Shown in pieces: positions 1 to 8,508 of a DNA stretch of 64,000 nucleotides. The notes beneath the pieces were generated by a model, which made no database searches, was not told the origin of the DNA, and was given only the letters and a program-made list of their open reading frames with translations. The position numbers were made by a program, and so were the translations under genes. Source of the DNA: Streptomyces canus. Lineage in GTDB: Bacteria; Actinomycetota; Actinomycetes; Streptomycetales; Streptomycetaceae. Where the stretch lies: assembly GCF_030815415.1 (NCBI RefSeq), contig NZ_JAUSWW010000001.1, forward strand, positions 5,518,001 through 5,582,000, written 5' to 3'. The first letter of the stretch is position 1, and each line of letters begins with the position of its first letter.

Positions 1-202
1 ACTGCCGGGCCTCAGCGAGAAGGTGCTGACCCAGGCGCTGCGCTCGATGGAGGCGGACGGTCTTGTGCACCGGGAGGTGCACGACGTCCTGCCGCTCAAG
101 ACGGTCTACTCCCTGACCGCCTTCGGCCGTGAACTCTCCGAGCTGCTGGCCCCGTTGTCCGACTGGGGCCACCGCCACATGGAGAAGCAGGCCGCTTCCT
201 GA
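1..202 (+). CDS. HxlR-family transcriptional regulator, C-terminal part
   Basis: The reading frame is open from base 2 to the TGA at 200-202 and gives 66 residues. They match the second half of an HxlR-type winged helix: LSEKVLTQALRSMEADGLV is the recognition helix region, followed by the wing (VYSLTAFGRELSELL) and the usual C-terminal SDWGHRHME. HxlR proteins are small DNA-binding regulators, often redox or aldehyde responsive. The start lies outside the window. Target unknown. Confidence 0.85.
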   Translation, partial: LPGLSEKVLTQALRSMEADGLVHREVHDVLPLKTVYSLTAFGRELSELLAPLSDWGHRHMEKQAAS

Positions 203-304
203 TCCCTCCGGTTTCCGATCCCCTTTCCTTCGCCGGCCCTTCGTGACCAGCTTCTGATCCACCCGGTCCCGCTGCCAAGTACGCACTTTTTTGTGGGTAC
301 GTGG

Positions 305-898
305 TCAGCTCATCCGGTCGGCCTCCCGAGCCGCACGCTCCAGCCGCTCCCGGTAGGCCTCCCACCAGGCCGGGTCCTGCGAGGCCATGCTGTCGTTGCC
401 CTGGTTCATCCCGACGGCACCGTCCATGAGCTCCCGGAGGATGTCGGCGTGTCCGGCGTGCCGGTGCGTGTCGGCGATCACGCGGACCATCGCGTGATGC
501 AGCGTGACCTCGTCCTTGCCGTCCGGCCACCACGGCACCCTGCCCACGGTGTCCAGGGCGAGCGCGTCGAGCGTCGCGTCCGCGTGCGCCCATGCCCGGC
601 GGTACAGGCCCACGATGTCCTCGCGCGACTCGTCGGCGGTGGCCCACATGTCGCCGTTGGCCTCGGCGGCGGTGTCGAGCCAGGGCAGTCGCTCCCCGGA
701 CGGACGCCCGAAGGTGTCGCCCAGATACCCCAACTCCACGCCGGCCGCGTGCTTCACCAGCCCCAGGAGGTTGGTTCCGGTCGGTGTCAGGGGGCGGCGG
801 ACGCCGTACTCGGAGACCCCGTCGAGCTTCCAGAGGAGGGCGTCGCGGGCGGACTGGAGGTAGAAGCGGAGGATGTCTTTGGGATCCGTTTCGGTCAT
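305..898 (-). CDS. DinB-family (DUF664) protein
   Basis: A 197-residue protein of the DinB / DUF664 four-helix-bundle superfamily, which includes metal-binding mycothiol-dependent enzymes. The likely metal histidines are in LGLVKHAAGVE, in the middle (TLHHAMVRV) and in DTHRHAGHADILREL. I chose ATG at 898 (MTETDPKDIL); an upstream in-frame start at 946 would add 16 arginine-rich residues unlike the family. It converges on the partial HxlR gene. Substrate unknown. Mycothiol dependence is an inference, though mshA is in this window. Confidence 0.8.
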   Translation of the reverse strand: MTETDPKDILRFYLQSARDALLWKLDGVSEYGVRRPLTPTGTNLLGLVKHAAGVELGYLGDTFGRPSGERLPWLDTAAEANGDMWATADESREDIVGLYRRAWAHADATLDALALDTVGRVPWWPDGKDEVTLHHAMVRVIADTHRHAGHADILRELMDGAVGMNQGNDSMASQDPAWWEAYRERLERAAREADRMS

Positions 899-977
899 GC
901 GTGCCAGTCTGTGACGCGGGCGATCTTCGCGCACCGCTTTTCGCATGAGCGGCCGGGTGGAGGGCCGTCCCGGGCGC

Positions 978-1403
978 TCAACCGCGGGCGCCGGCTACCC
1001 CTGAAGCGTCCATGTAGTCGCGCGCCCGCGTGATCAGTCCGTCGTGGACATGGAGTACGAGCAGGCCGGGGACGGTGAAGGAGCTGCGCCCGGGCGGCAC
1101 CGACCCCACCACGACATGCTCGGCGACGATCACGCCGGGTTCGGCGGACTCGTAGGCCGCGACCTTCCTGATCTCGTCCACGCGGGCGGGACTTCCGCCC
1201 CAGGCCACCCGGTACCCCGCACGTACGGCCTCGCGCCCGTCGTAGCGAGGCGGGAAGCCGGGGACGGCGAACGGGAACTCGTGCACCGCGTCCACGGCGT
1301 ACAGGTCGGCGAGGTCGTCCGCGGACTTGTCGACCATGGCCCGGTAGTAGCGGGCTAGCACCTCGCGCGGGGTGCGGAGGACGGGGACCTGCGGTTCGGA
1401 CAT
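978..1403 (-). CDS. SnoaL-like / NTF2-fold protein
   Basis: About 141 residues with the SnoaL-like (nuclear transport factor 2 fold) pattern: an N-terminal helix pair (VLARYYRAMVDKSADDLADLYA), then HEFPFAVPGFPPRYDGREAVRAG and a C-terminal strand ending in ITRARDYMD. Such proteins are small epimerases, cyclases or isomerases, or simple ligand-binding folds. ATG at 1403 has GGGGTGG just upstream; a GTG at 1412 is the alternative. It is divergent from the TetR gene, with an inverted repeat between them, so it is a likely target of that regulator. Substrate unknown. Confidence 0.75.
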   Translation of the reverse strand: MSEPQVPVLRTPREVLARYYRAMVDKSADDLADLYAVDAVHEFPFAVPGFPPRYDGREAVRAGYRVAWGGSPARVDEIRKVAAYESAEPGVIVAEHVVVGSVPPGRSSFTVPGLLVLHVHDGLITRARDYMDASGVAGARG

Positions 1404-1437
1404 GGTGACCACCCCAGTCGTACGGGACCTTCACTCA

Positions 1438-1492
1438 ACAGTCGTTGACCCAATTACCGTAAAGACGGCGGGGTGGTTCGGTCAACGGCTGT
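1438..1492. promoter_or_regulatory. Candidate TetR operator with promoters
   Basis: Arms ACAGTCGTTGACC (1438-1450) and GGTCAACGGCTGT (1480-1492) are inverted repeats matching at 12 of 13 positions, 29 bp apart, between two divergent genes. On the minus strand, TTGACC (1485-1480) and TACGGT (1461-1456) are spaced 18 bp and fit a promoter for the SnoaL-like gene. On the plus strand, TAGAGT (1492-1497) lies 6 nt before the ATG at 1504, which fits a leaderless TetR transcript. Operator role is inferred. Confidence 0.55.
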
Positions 1493-1503
1493 AGAGTCAA
1501 TTG

Positions 1504-2091
1504 ATGCCTACGTCCCCCTCCTCGCCCCATCGGTCCCGCGCCGACCGCCGTCGGGCCACCGAGGCGCGCATCCTCGACAGTGCCCGGGAGCTGTTCGCGG
1601 AGAAGGGCTTCGACCGCACCACCATCCGTGCGGTGGCGGCCGCGGCGGGTGTGGACCCGGCCCTGGTCATGCAGTATTTCGGTTCGAAGCGCGAGCTGTT
1701 CTCGCAGGCGGTGCAGGCGCTGCCCGTGTCACCGGCACCCGCCGACACCGACGCGCTGGTCGATCAACTCATCGCCACGCTCGGCCTCAAGCTCGGCGGT
1801 CTGCCCGAGGGCACGCTGGCGATGATGCGCTCCATGCTCACCGACCCGGCCGCGGCCGACCACGCCCGCGCCGCCCTCGCCCGGCAGATCGACGGCGTCG
1901 CCGCCGCCCTGCCGAGGGCCGGGGACCCCGAACTGCGCGCCGCCCTGATCGTCACCACTCTCCTGGGCGTCACCATCGGGCATCAGCTCCTCGACCTGCC
2001 CGCCCTCCATGACGCCCCGCCCGAGCGCGTCGCGGCACTTCTGCGGCCGGCGGTCAAGGCGCTGACGGGGCAGTCGGGGCAGACGGGTTGA
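1504..2091 (+). CDS. TetR-family transcriptional regulator
   Basis: A 195-residue TetR repressor. Residues about 15-65 form the HTH (ARILDSARELFAEKGFDRTT, then IRAVAAAAGVDPALVMQYFG). The C-terminal part (about 75-180) is the ligand and dimer domain, of the TetR_C_33 / QacR-like type with TLLGVTIGHQLLDLPAL. ATG at 1504 is chosen; TTG at 1501 is in frame. No Shine-Dalgarno is visible and a -10-like TAGAGT sits just upstream, so the message may be leaderless. Divergent from the SnoaL-like gene, which it probably controls together with itself. Confidence 0.88.
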   Translation: MPTSPSSPHRSRADRRRATEARILDSARELFAEKGFDRTTIRAVAAAAGVDPALVMQYFGSKRELFSQAVQALPVSPAPADTDALVDQLIATLGLKLGGLPEGTLAMMRSMLTDPAAADHARAALARQIDGVAAALPRAGDPELRAALIVTTLLGVTIGHQLLDLPALHDAPPERVAALLRPAVKALTGQSGQTG

Positions 2092-2178
2092 CGCCGGTGG
2101 GTGACGCGAGCTGATCCCGCCCCGCACCTGCAAGCCATAACGAGCTGATCCTGCTCCGCACCTGCGGGCCGTGCCGTC

Positions 2179-2922
2179 TCAGGACGGGGCGAGGACGCAG
2201 AACTCGTGCCCCTCCGGGTCGGTCAGACACGTCCACGGCACATCGCCCTGGCCGAGGTCGAGGTCGACGGCGCCGAGGGCCCGCAGCCGGGCCACCTCCG
2301 CCTCCTTGTCGTCACCGGGGTACGGCAGCAGGTCGAGATGGATACGGTCCGGCACGGTCTTCACGTCGGGCGTGCGGAGGAACTCGAGATACGGGCCGAC
2401 ACCCTCGGGGGAGCGGAACAGTGCATGGTCGTCGGTCACCTCGTGCAGCGGCCAGTCCACCGCCTCACCCCAGAACCGGGCCATGGCCCGCGGATCCGCG
2501 CAGTCGACCACCATCACGGCGATCGGTCCGGTGTCCCGGTGGATCTCCCGGGGCTCCAGCACACAGAACTCGTTGCCCTCCGGATCGGCGAGGACCGTGA
2601 ACGGCACGCCGTCGCCCTGGCCCACGTCTACGGGGGTCGCACCGAGCGCCTTCAGACGCGCGACCAACTCCGCCTGATGGGCCGCGGAAGTGGAGGCGAG
2701 ATCGAGGTGCACACGGTTCTTCGTCGCCGTCTTGGGTTCGGGAACCGGCACGATGTCGATGCCTACGCCGAGGGGGTCCGGCCAGACGAGTTCGGCGGAG
2801 GGTCCGACGTAGGTGGTCACGCCGGGTCGGAAAAGGTTCCAGCCGAGCGCCTGGGCCCAGAACCGGCCGACCGCCGGGCCGTCGACAGCCTTGATGTTCA
2901 GCTGAACAGGTCGCAGTGCCAT
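2179..2922 (-). CDS. Tandem VOC (glyoxalase-fold) protein
   Basis: A 247-residue protein with two vicinal-oxygen-chelate domains. The first (about 1-120) starts with VQLNIKAVDGPAVGRFWAQA and ends TVLADPEGNEFCVLEP. The second (about 128-247) starts IAVMVVDCADPRAMARFWGE and ends CLTDPEGHEFCVLAPS. The DPEGxEFCVL ends are typical of glyoxalase-like proteins of Streptomyces, which are of mostly unknown substrate. ATG at 2922 (MALRPVQLN) is chosen because the upstream extension is not VOC-like. It is divergent from the XRE regulator. Confidence 0.85.
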   Translation of the reverse strand: MALRPVQLNIKAVDGPAVGRFWAQALGWNLFRPGVTTYVGPSAELVWPDPLGVGIDIVPVPEPKTATKNRVHLDLASTSAAHQAELVARLKALGATPVDVGQGDGVPFTVLADPEGNEFCVLEPREIHRDTGPIAVMVVDCADPRAMARFWGEAVDWPLHEVTDDHALFRSPEGVGPYLEFLRTPDVKTVPDRIHLDLLPYPGDDKEAEVARLRALGAVDLDLGQGDVPWTCLTDPEGHEFCVLAPS

Positions 2923-2973
2923 GCGGACGATCCTATGCACCCGCTCCGCCGGATCACGTGGCGTGGAGCACTT

Positions 2974-3004
2974 TTGCAAGCGCCTGCTTGCAATAGTTAG
3001 CAAG
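2974..3004. promoter_or_regulatory. Operator-like GCAAG/CTTGC repeats before the XRE gene
   Basis: TTGCAAGC (2974-2981), GCCT, GCTTGCAA (2986-2993) form a perfect 8-bp inverted repeat. A further GCAAG (3000-3004) faces the CTTGC at 2987-2991 across 8 bp. The three alternating half-sites lie 20-50 bp upstream of the XRE start at 3024, the usual place for an autoregulatory site. Binding by the XRE protein is inferred. Confidence 0.5.
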
Positions 3005-3023
3005 GGTGAGGCACAGTGGGGCC

Positions 3024-3563
3024 ATGGCATCGCTCAACGTCGGCAATCTCGGTGAGTACCTGCGCGAGCAGCGGCGAAACGCCCAGCTCTCGCTCAGGCA
3101 GCTCGCCGACGCCGCCGGGGTGTCCAATCCGTATCTGAGCCAGATAGAGCGCGGGCTGCGCAAGCCGAGCGCGGAGGTGCTGCAGCAGGTCGCCAAGGCG
3201 CTGCGGATCTCCGCCGAGACGCTGTACGTCCGTGCCGGCATCCTCGACGCCGAGCGCGACCGGGACGAGGTGGAGACGCGTGCCGTCATCATCGCCGACC
3301 CGACGCTCAACGAGCGGCAGAAGCAGGTGCTGCTCCAGATCTACGAGTCCTTCCGCAAGGAGAACGGATTCGGGACCGACACTGAGGAGACCGGCTCACA
3401 GGGGGCACCCGCTCCCGCGGCGGAGGCCACCACGGTCGACGTACCGGCAGACATCCCGGGCGAAGAAGCCCGGGGCACTGCCAAGCGCCGTACCCGCAAG
3501 AAGAGCACGGCCCCCCGTGCGACCGACGGCAGCGACGCCGGCCCGCAGCAGACGGCCAGTTGA
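3024..3563 (+). CDS. XRE-family helix-turn-helix regulator
   Basis: A 179-residue protein. Residues 5-70 are a Cro/CI-type HTH: YLREQRRNAQLSLRQLADAA, then GVSNPYLSQIERGLRKPSAE. The middle is a short helical region with an ERQKQVLLQIYESF stretch. The C-terminus (about 125-179) is low-complexity Ala/Pro/Glu followed by a basic KRRTRKK tail. ATG at 3024 with GTGGGG upstream. It is followed after 65 bp by the HBHA-like gene, a pairing common in streptomycetes, so the two are probably co-regulated. Confidence 0.88.
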   Translation: MASLNVGNLGEYLREQRRNAQLSLRQLADAAGVSNPYLSQIERGLRKPSAEVLQQVAKALRISAETLYVRAGILDAERDRDEVETRAVIIADPTLNERQKQVLLQIYESFRKENGFGTDTEETGSQGAPAPAAEATTVDVPADIPGEEARGTAKRRTRKKSTAPRATDGSDAGPQQTAS

Positions 3564-3628
3564 GACACCGGCTGACCGAGCGCGGAACCAAAACCCTCAC
3601 ACGAAAGCGATCCGGGAGGACCATCACC

Positions 3629-4282
3629 ATGGCCATCACCGACGACATCCGCAAGGCCGTTTCGGACCCCACCCCGCTCTACTTCCTCGCCGGCGCCGGT
3701 GACCTCGCCCTCCAGGAGGCCAAGAAGGTGCCCGGCATCGTCGAGCAGCTGCGCGCCGAGGCCCCGGCCCGTATCGAGGCCGTGCGCGGCACCGACCCGA
3801 AGGCCGTGCAGGAGAAGGCCGCCGCCCGTGCCAAGGAGGCCGGCGCCAAGGCCAAGGAGGCGCAGGAGTCCCTCCAGGCCAAGGTCGGCGAGTTCATCGC
3901 GACCCTGGACGGCGACATCAAGAAGCTCGGCACCACCATCGACGCCGACCTGAAGAAGTTCGGCGAGAGCGCCCAGGACATCGCCCTGCGTGGCGTCGGC
4001 GTCGCCGCCGAGTACGCCGTGAAGGCCCGCGAGACCTACGAGAAGGTCGCCGAGCACGGCGAGCAGGCCGTGAAGACCTGGCGTGGCGAGGCTGCCGAGG
4101 AGATCGAGGAGCTGGCCGTGGCCGTCGAGCCCAAGGCCGAGCCCGTCGAGGTCAAGGAAGAGCCGAAGCCCGCCGAGGCCCCGGCCGCCGCGACCGCACC
4201 GGCGAAGAAGACCACCGCCGCCAAGAAGACGACCCCGGCGAAGAAGACCACCGCCAAGAAGACGACCCCGCCCGCGAAGTAG
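3629..4282 (+). CDS. HBHA-like / histone-like Lys-Ala-rich protein
   Basis: A 217-residue protein like mycobacterial heparin-binding haemagglutinin. Residues 1-30 (MAITDDIRKAVSDPTPLYFL) are the conserved head. Residues about 30-165 are charged helical sequence with high coiled-coil potential (ARAKEAGAKAKEAQESLQAK). The last 30 residues are a repeated AKKTT-type basic tail resembling histone H1 or HBHA tails. ATG at 3629 follows GGGAGGA. In streptomycetes the role is not settled; surface adhesion, nucleoid binding and lipid-body association are all possible. The strong stem-loop at 4306-4338 ends the unit. Confidence 0.8.
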   Translation: MAITDDIRKAVSDPTPLYFLAGAGDLALQEAKKVPGIVEQLRAEAPARIEAVRGTDPKAVQEKAAARAKEAGAKAKEAQESLQAKVGEFIATLDGDIKKLGTTIDADLKKFGESAQDIALRGVGVAAEYAVKARETYEKVAEHGEQAVKTWRGEAAEEIEELAVAVEPKAEPVEVKEEPKPAEAPAAATAPAKKTTAAKKTTPAKKTTAKKTTPPAK

Positions 4283-4305
4283 GCGAGGCGGCCGGTACCG
4301 GTACG

Positions 4306-4338
4306 ACGGGCCGGGCACCCCTGGGGTGCCCGGCCCGT
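4306..4338 (+). terminator. Terminator hairpin after the HBHA-like gene
   Basis: Arms ACGGGCCGGGCACCCC (4306-4321) and GGGGTGCCCGGCCCGT (4323-4338) are perfectly complementary over 16 bp, with no clear U-tract. This is the usual Streptomyces form of terminator. Confidence 0.75.
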
Positions 4339-4390
4339 TCTACGGGTACGGTGACCGCGTAACGACGATCCGAGTCAGGTGGTGGGCGTT

Positions 4391-4729
4391 GTGCTGATGC
4401 AGGGGTTCGCGGGGTTGATGTGGATTCTCTACCTCGCGATGCTGGGATTCGCGGTGGTGGCCTTCGTGATGGCCGCCCTGTTCCGTGAGGACGCGTACCG
4501 CGCGGCCAGCAAGAACAACAAGGGCTTCTGGCTGATCATCCTCGGCGTCGCGGTCGCGGTGAACCTCCTCGTACCGATGCTCTTCCTGCAACTCGCGGGC
4601 CTGGTCGCCTCGATCGTCTTCTTCGTCGACGTACGCCCGGCACTCCGCCAGGTGTCGGGAGGCGGAGGCAGGGGCCGCGGCGGCAGCAGCAGCGACGGCC
4701 CGTACGGCCCGTGGAACGGCGGCAGGTGA
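4391..4729 (+). CDS. DUF2516 family membrane protein
   Basis: About 112 residues with three hydrophobic helices: GFAGLMWILYLAMLGFAVVA, then FWLIILGVAVAVNLLVPML, then LQLAGLVASIVFFVDV. The tail is a Gly/Ser-rich cytoplasmic stretch. It matches the DUF2516 family found after the XRE/HBHA pair in streptomycetes. Start is ambiguous: GTG 4391 (AGGTGGTGGG upstream), ATG 4397 or GTG 4379. Function unknown; a small inner-membrane protein. Confidence 0.78.
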   Translation: MLMQGFAGLMWILYLAMLGFAVVAFVMAALFREDAYRAASKNNKGFWLIILGVAVAVNLLVPMLFLQLAGLVASIVFFVDVRPALRQVSGGGGRGRGGSSSDGPYGPWNGGR

Positions 4730-4732
4730 AAA

Positions 4733-4800
4733 GCGCCCCGTAAGGGGCGCGGGGCTGTATCGATTTGCGGCTCCCGCCGCGTGGGCGCGAGCAACCACAT
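4733..4800. repeat. Intergenic palindromic repeat unit
   Basis: GCGCCCC (4733-4739) and GGGGCGC (4744-4750) form a GTAA-loop hairpin, followed by a second GC-rich hairpin around 4767-4790. From memory this pattern (aagcgccccgtaaggggcgc and following bases) recurs many times between genes in Streptomyces chromosomes. It may end the DUF2516 transcript. Confidence 0.5.
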
Positions 4801-4855
4801 CGGACCCGCACCCGGCAAACGACAGGAACCCACAACGGCGGGCCCCCGTCCCACC

Positions 4856-6160
4856 TCACCCGGTCCGATCAAGCAGCAGCACAGCCACGTCATCCGTCAG
4901 CTCGCCACCGTTCAACTCCCGCACCTCGCTGACGGCCGCCCGCAGCAACGCTTCCCCCTGCAGCCCTTCGGACAGCTGCCGGCGGACCATCTCCACCATG
5001 CCGTCCTGACCGAGCCGCTCCTTGCCGACCCCGACCCGCCCCTCGATCAGCCCGTCGGTGTAGAGCATCAGACTCCACTCCCGCCCCAGCTCCACCTGCA
5101 TCCGCGGCCACCGGGCACCGGGCAGCAGCCCGAGCGCCGGCCCGTTGTTGTCGTACGGCAGCAGCCGTGCCGGCCGTCCCGGCCGCGCGACCAACGGCGC
5201 CGGGTGTCCCGCGAGGCACAGCCCCGCCCGGCGCCCGTCCGGCGCGATGTCCACCGTGCACAGCGTCGCGAAGATCTCGTCGTCGGACCGTTCGTGCTCC
5301 AGGACCTGCTGCAAGGTGCCGAGCAGTTCGTCCCCGCACAGCCCCGCCAGGGTCAGCGCCCGCCACGCGATCCGCAGCTCCACGCCGAGCGCCGCCTCGT
5401 CGGGCCCGTGCCCGCAGACGTCGCCGATCATGGCGTGCACCGTGCCGTCGGGAGTGCGGACGACGTCGTAGAAGTCGCCGCCGAGGAGCGCACGCGAACG
5501 CCCCGGCCGGTAACGCGCGGCGAACCGCAGCGAGGAGCCCTCCAGTAGCGGTGTGGGCAGCAGCCCCCGCTCCAGGCGGCGGTTTTCCTGCGCCCGCAGC
5601 CGGCCCTCGGCGAGCCTCCGCTCGGCCGTGTCGGAACGTTTCCTCTCGACGGCGTAGCGGATCGCCCGGCTCAGCAGCCGGCTGTCCAGTTCGTCCCGGA
5701 AGAGATAGTCCTGGGCGCCCACGCGTACGGCTTCCGTGCCGCGCTCGGCGTCGCCGGAGGTGGTGAGGGCGAGCACGGCGTGCCGGGGTGCGAGCTCCAG
5801 TACGTGCTTGAGCACGGCGAGCTCGTCGTCACCGCCGCGCACGGGGGCGGGCAGGGCGAGGTCCAGCAGGATGCAGTGGACGTCGTCGGTGAGCAGCCGC
5901 TCGGCCTCGGTGAGGTTGCGGGCGGTGCGGACGCGGATGGGGTTGCCGGCGGCGTCGAGGAGCTCCGGCACGAGCGTCGAGCCACCGGGATCGTCCTCGA
6001 TCACCAGCAGCGTCAGATGAGTCGTGCCGTTGTGCTTCTCGAACGTGCCGTCCGTGCGCGGGGCCTCTTCCCTTGAAGGGCCGCCACTTGCGGTTGCGGC
6101 CGGCGCCTGACCACTTTCCACGGCCGGGATCGCTCTCTGCCGCGGTACGGGTACGGGCAT
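4856..6160 (-). CDS. Receiver-PP2C (SpoIIE-type) serine phosphatase
   Basis: A 434-residue response regulator with a PP2C/RsbU-type phosphatase output. After a disordered N-terminus, the receiver domain (about 48-165) has acidic IEDD at 54-57 and phospho-acceptor D100 in ILLDLALP. A short coiled linker (AERRLAEGRLRAQENRRLERG) leads to the SpoIIE domain with GGDFYDV, GDVCGHG and a final TDDVAVLLL, all metal-binding signatures. ATG 6160 follows GGAAGGA. Such enzymes dephosphorylate anti-anti-sigma factors in partner-switching. No partner anti-sigma gene is in the window, so the target is unknown. Confidence 0.88.
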   Translation of the reverse strand: MPVPVPRQRAIPAVESGQAPAATASGGPSREEAPRTDGTFEKHNGTTHLTLLVIEDDPGGSTLVPELLDAAGNPIRVRTARNLTEAERLLTDDVHCILLDLALPAPVRGGDDELAVLKHVLELAPRHAVLALTTSGDAERGTEAVRVGAQDYLFRDELDSRLLSRAIRYAVERKRSDTAERRLAEGRLRAQENRRLERGLLPTPLLEGSSLRFAARYRPGRSRALLGGDFYDVVRTPDGTVHAMIGDVCGHGPDEAALGVELRIAWRALTLAGLCGDELLGTLQQVLEHERSDDEIFATLCTVDIAPDGRRAGLCLAGHPAPLVARPGRPARLLPYDNNGPALGLLPGARWPRMQVELGREWSLMLYTDGLIEGRVGVGKERLGQDGMVEMVRRQLSEGLQGEALLRAAVSEVRELNGGELTDDVAVLLLDRTG

Positions 6161-6441
6161 CGTCTTGGGTCCTTCCCTCCCCCCGAGGGCATGGTGGGGC
6201 GAGGGACCTCGACCCACCGACGGGGACCATAGCGGTACTCGGCGCCGCAACGGAATGGTGTACGGCACCCGGCTCGGCAGGCGGCCGCTGTCATATGCCG
6301 CGTTCCGTACCGCAGTTGGACACCCCGCCCGAGGTGCGGGAATGACGAACGTCACGTCGGCGCCGGGTTTGGGAGCTCGTCGGCGTGCGGTGCGTCACGT
6401 GACCCCGGTCTCAGGGGCCCGCGAACCCCTCTACCCGTGCG

Positions 6442-7521
6442 TCAGGCGTCCGGCCGCACGACCGCCAGGATCGGCATGGAGCCCGCCCCGGCGATGGTCA
6501 CCGTCCGCCCGGGCCGCGGGGCGTGGATGATCGCGCCGTCGCCTATGTACATCGCGACATGGCTGGCATCGGCGTTGTAGATGATGAGGTCGCCGGGCCG
6601 CATCTCCGCGACGTCCACATGCTTCAGCTGCTTCCACTGCTGCTGCGAGGTCCGCGGAATGGCCTGCCCGGCACTGGCCCAGGCCTGCGAGGTCAGCCCC
6701 GAGCAGTCGTACGAGCCCGGTCCCTCGGCGCCCCATTCGTAGGGCTTGCCTAGCTGGGCGCTCGCGTACTCCACGGCCTTCTTGCCCTGGGCGGACGCCT
6801 TGCCGTTGATCTCGTCGAGGATCCCGGAGTCCAGCCAGGCGGTCTGCGCCTGATAGGCGGCCTGCTGCTCCAGCCGGGCGAGGCGCTCCTTCTCCTCCTT
6901 CTCCAGCTGGGACTCGAGCTCCTCGGCCGCCGCGATCTGCTTCTTGACCTTCTTCTTGGCGGCGGCCTTCGTCTTCCGGTTGGCCTCGAGCTTGTTCCAC
7001 TGCGCGGAGGCGTCCTTGGCGTACTGCTCCAAGTCCTCCTGGGTGCGGGTCATTTCCGCGATGAGGCCCTTGGTGGCGCGCTGGCCCTGCAGAATCCGGC
7101 CCGCACCGTTGAGGAACTGCTGCGGATCGTCGCTGAGCATCAGCTGTGCCTCGTCGGGCAGTCCGCCGCTGCGGTACTGGGCGGCGGCCGAGTCGCCCGC
7201 GCGCTTCTCCAGCTCCGCCAGCTTCTCCTTGCCCTTGACGATCTTCTTCGCCAGCGCCACGATCGCGGCCGACTGCTGGTCGGCGGCTTCCTCGGCGGCG
7301 TTGTACTCGTCCGTGGCGACGGCGGCGGCGTGATAGAGGTCGTCCAGCTTCTTGCGTACGGCCTCGAGGTCCTTGGTGGTCCCGGCGGTGGCGGATGCCG
7401 AAGGCGTGGGACTGGGACTGGGACTCGGGCTGGCGAACGCCGTGCCCGGCGCCGCGAGCACCGTGACCGCACAGACCACGGTCACAGCAGCCGTCACCAG
7501 CCCGCGCTTGCCCGCACCCAT
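6442..7521 (-). CDS. Secreted NlpC/P60 peptidoglycan endopeptidase
   Basis: A 359-residue secreted protein. Residues 1-30 are a signal peptide (MGAGKRGLVTAAVTVVCAVT ending in AFA). A Pro/Ser spacer and a long coiled coil (about 50-230) follow. The last 110 residues are the NlpC/P60 domain with catalytic Cys in YDCSGL and His in ASHVAMYIG. It resembles RipA-like D,L-endopeptidases that cut peptide stems in the cell wall. ATG at 7521 is preceded by GGTGGGG; the frame is open further upstream but that part is not signal-like. Confidence 0.88.
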   Translation of the reverse strand: MGAGKRGLVTAAVTVVCAVTVLAAPGTAFASPSPSPSPTPSASATAGTTKDLEAVRKKLDDLYHAAAVATDEYNAAEEAADQQSAAIVALAKKIVKGKEKLAELEKRAGDSAAAQYRSGGLPDEAQLMLSDDPQQFLNGAGRILQGQRATKGLIAEMTRTQEDLEQYAKDASAQWNKLEANRKTKAAAKKKVKKQIAAAEELESQLEKEEKERLARLEQQAAYQAQTAWLDSGILDEINGKASAQGKKAVEYASAQLGKPYEWGAEGPGSYDCSGLTSQAWASAGQAIPRTSQQQWKQLKHVDVAEMRPGDLIIYNADASHVAMYIGDGAIIHAPRPGRTVTIAGAGSMPILAVVRPDA

Positions 7522-7713
7522 ACCCCAGCCCCCCACCTGATTTACCGTCAGTAACTTACGGACGCCCGGGGATCGTGCCATGTCCTGACAGAAAACGACA
7601 GAGGCAGTACGACGTCCATCCCCCTGATCCACCCGCCCTATGACGATCTCCCCGCCATTGTGACGAACGACTCACGGAGATCGTTCCCCGCAGGTCAGAC
7701 GGACGGGCGAGGT

Positions 7714-8508
7714 TCACCCGCGCGGAGCCAACGCCCCCCACGCCACGGTGACTTCCCCCTGACGCCACCGCACCGGCGCATCGGTCACAGGCCAGTCGGC
7801 GGTCAGATCCCGCACCGCGCGGATCCAGCGCTGGCGGGCGCCGTACGAGGCGTAGGGCGCGGCGGCGGCCCAGGCGCGGTCGAAGTCACGGAGGAAGGCG
7901 TGCACGGGCTCGCCCGGGACATTGCGGTGGATGAGGGCTTTCGGGAGTCGCTCGGCGAGGTCGGACGGCCGTTCCAGGGAGCCCAGCCGGGTCGCGAAGG
8001 TGACCGTCCGCGGCCCCTCCGGTCCGAGCGCGACCCACACATGCCGCCGCCCGATCTCGTCACACGTCCCCTCGACGAGCAGCCCGCCCGGCGCGAGCCG
8101 CGCACACAGCCGCGCCCACACCTCGGCGACCTCGCCCTCCTCGTACTGCCGCAGCACATTGGCGGCCCGGATGAGCATCGGCCGCGACCGGACCGGCACC
8201 TCGAAGCCGCCGTGCCGGAACTCGAGTCCCTCCCGCTCGTACGGCTTCGCGGCCGCGACCCGGGCGGGCTCGATCTCCACGCCTACGACACGCGCGCGTG
8301 GCGCGACGGTTCGCAGACGCTGCAACAGCTCGACGGCGGTCCAGGGGGCGGCCCCGTACCCGAGATCGATGGCGAGGGGGTCGTCGGTCCGCCGCAGCCC
8401 GGGCCCGTGGACCGCGGTGATCCAGCGGTCCATACGGCGCAGCCGGTTGGGGTTGGTGGTTCCGCGCGTCACTGTGCCCACAGGGCGGGTGGTGGCGCGG
8501 GATGTCAT
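7714..8508 (-). CDS. SAM-dependent methyltransferase (class I)
   Basis: A 264-residue class I methyltransferase-like protein. Motif I is AIDLGYGAAPWTAVEL, followed by the acidic loop ARVVGVEIEPARVAAA and motif RPMLIRAANVLRQYEEGEV. It ends in a domain with APYASYGARQRWIRAVRDL. ATG at 8508 (MTSRATTRPVG) is chosen. It is divergent from mshA and conserved there in streptomycetes as I remember. Substrate unknown. Confidence 0.75.
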   Translation of the reverse strand: MTSRATTRPVGTVTRGTTNPNRLRRMDRWITAVHGPGLRRTDDPLAIDLGYGAAPWTAVELLQRLRTVAPRARVVGVEIEPARVAAAKPYEREGLEFRHGGFEVPVRSRPMLIRAANVLRQYEEGEVAEVWARLCARLAPGGLLVEGTCDEIGRRHVWVALGPEGPRTVTFATRLGSLERPSDLAERLPKALIHRNVPGEPVHAFLRDFDRAWAAAAPYASYGARQRWIRAVRDLTADWPVTDAPVRWRQGEVTVAWGALAPRG

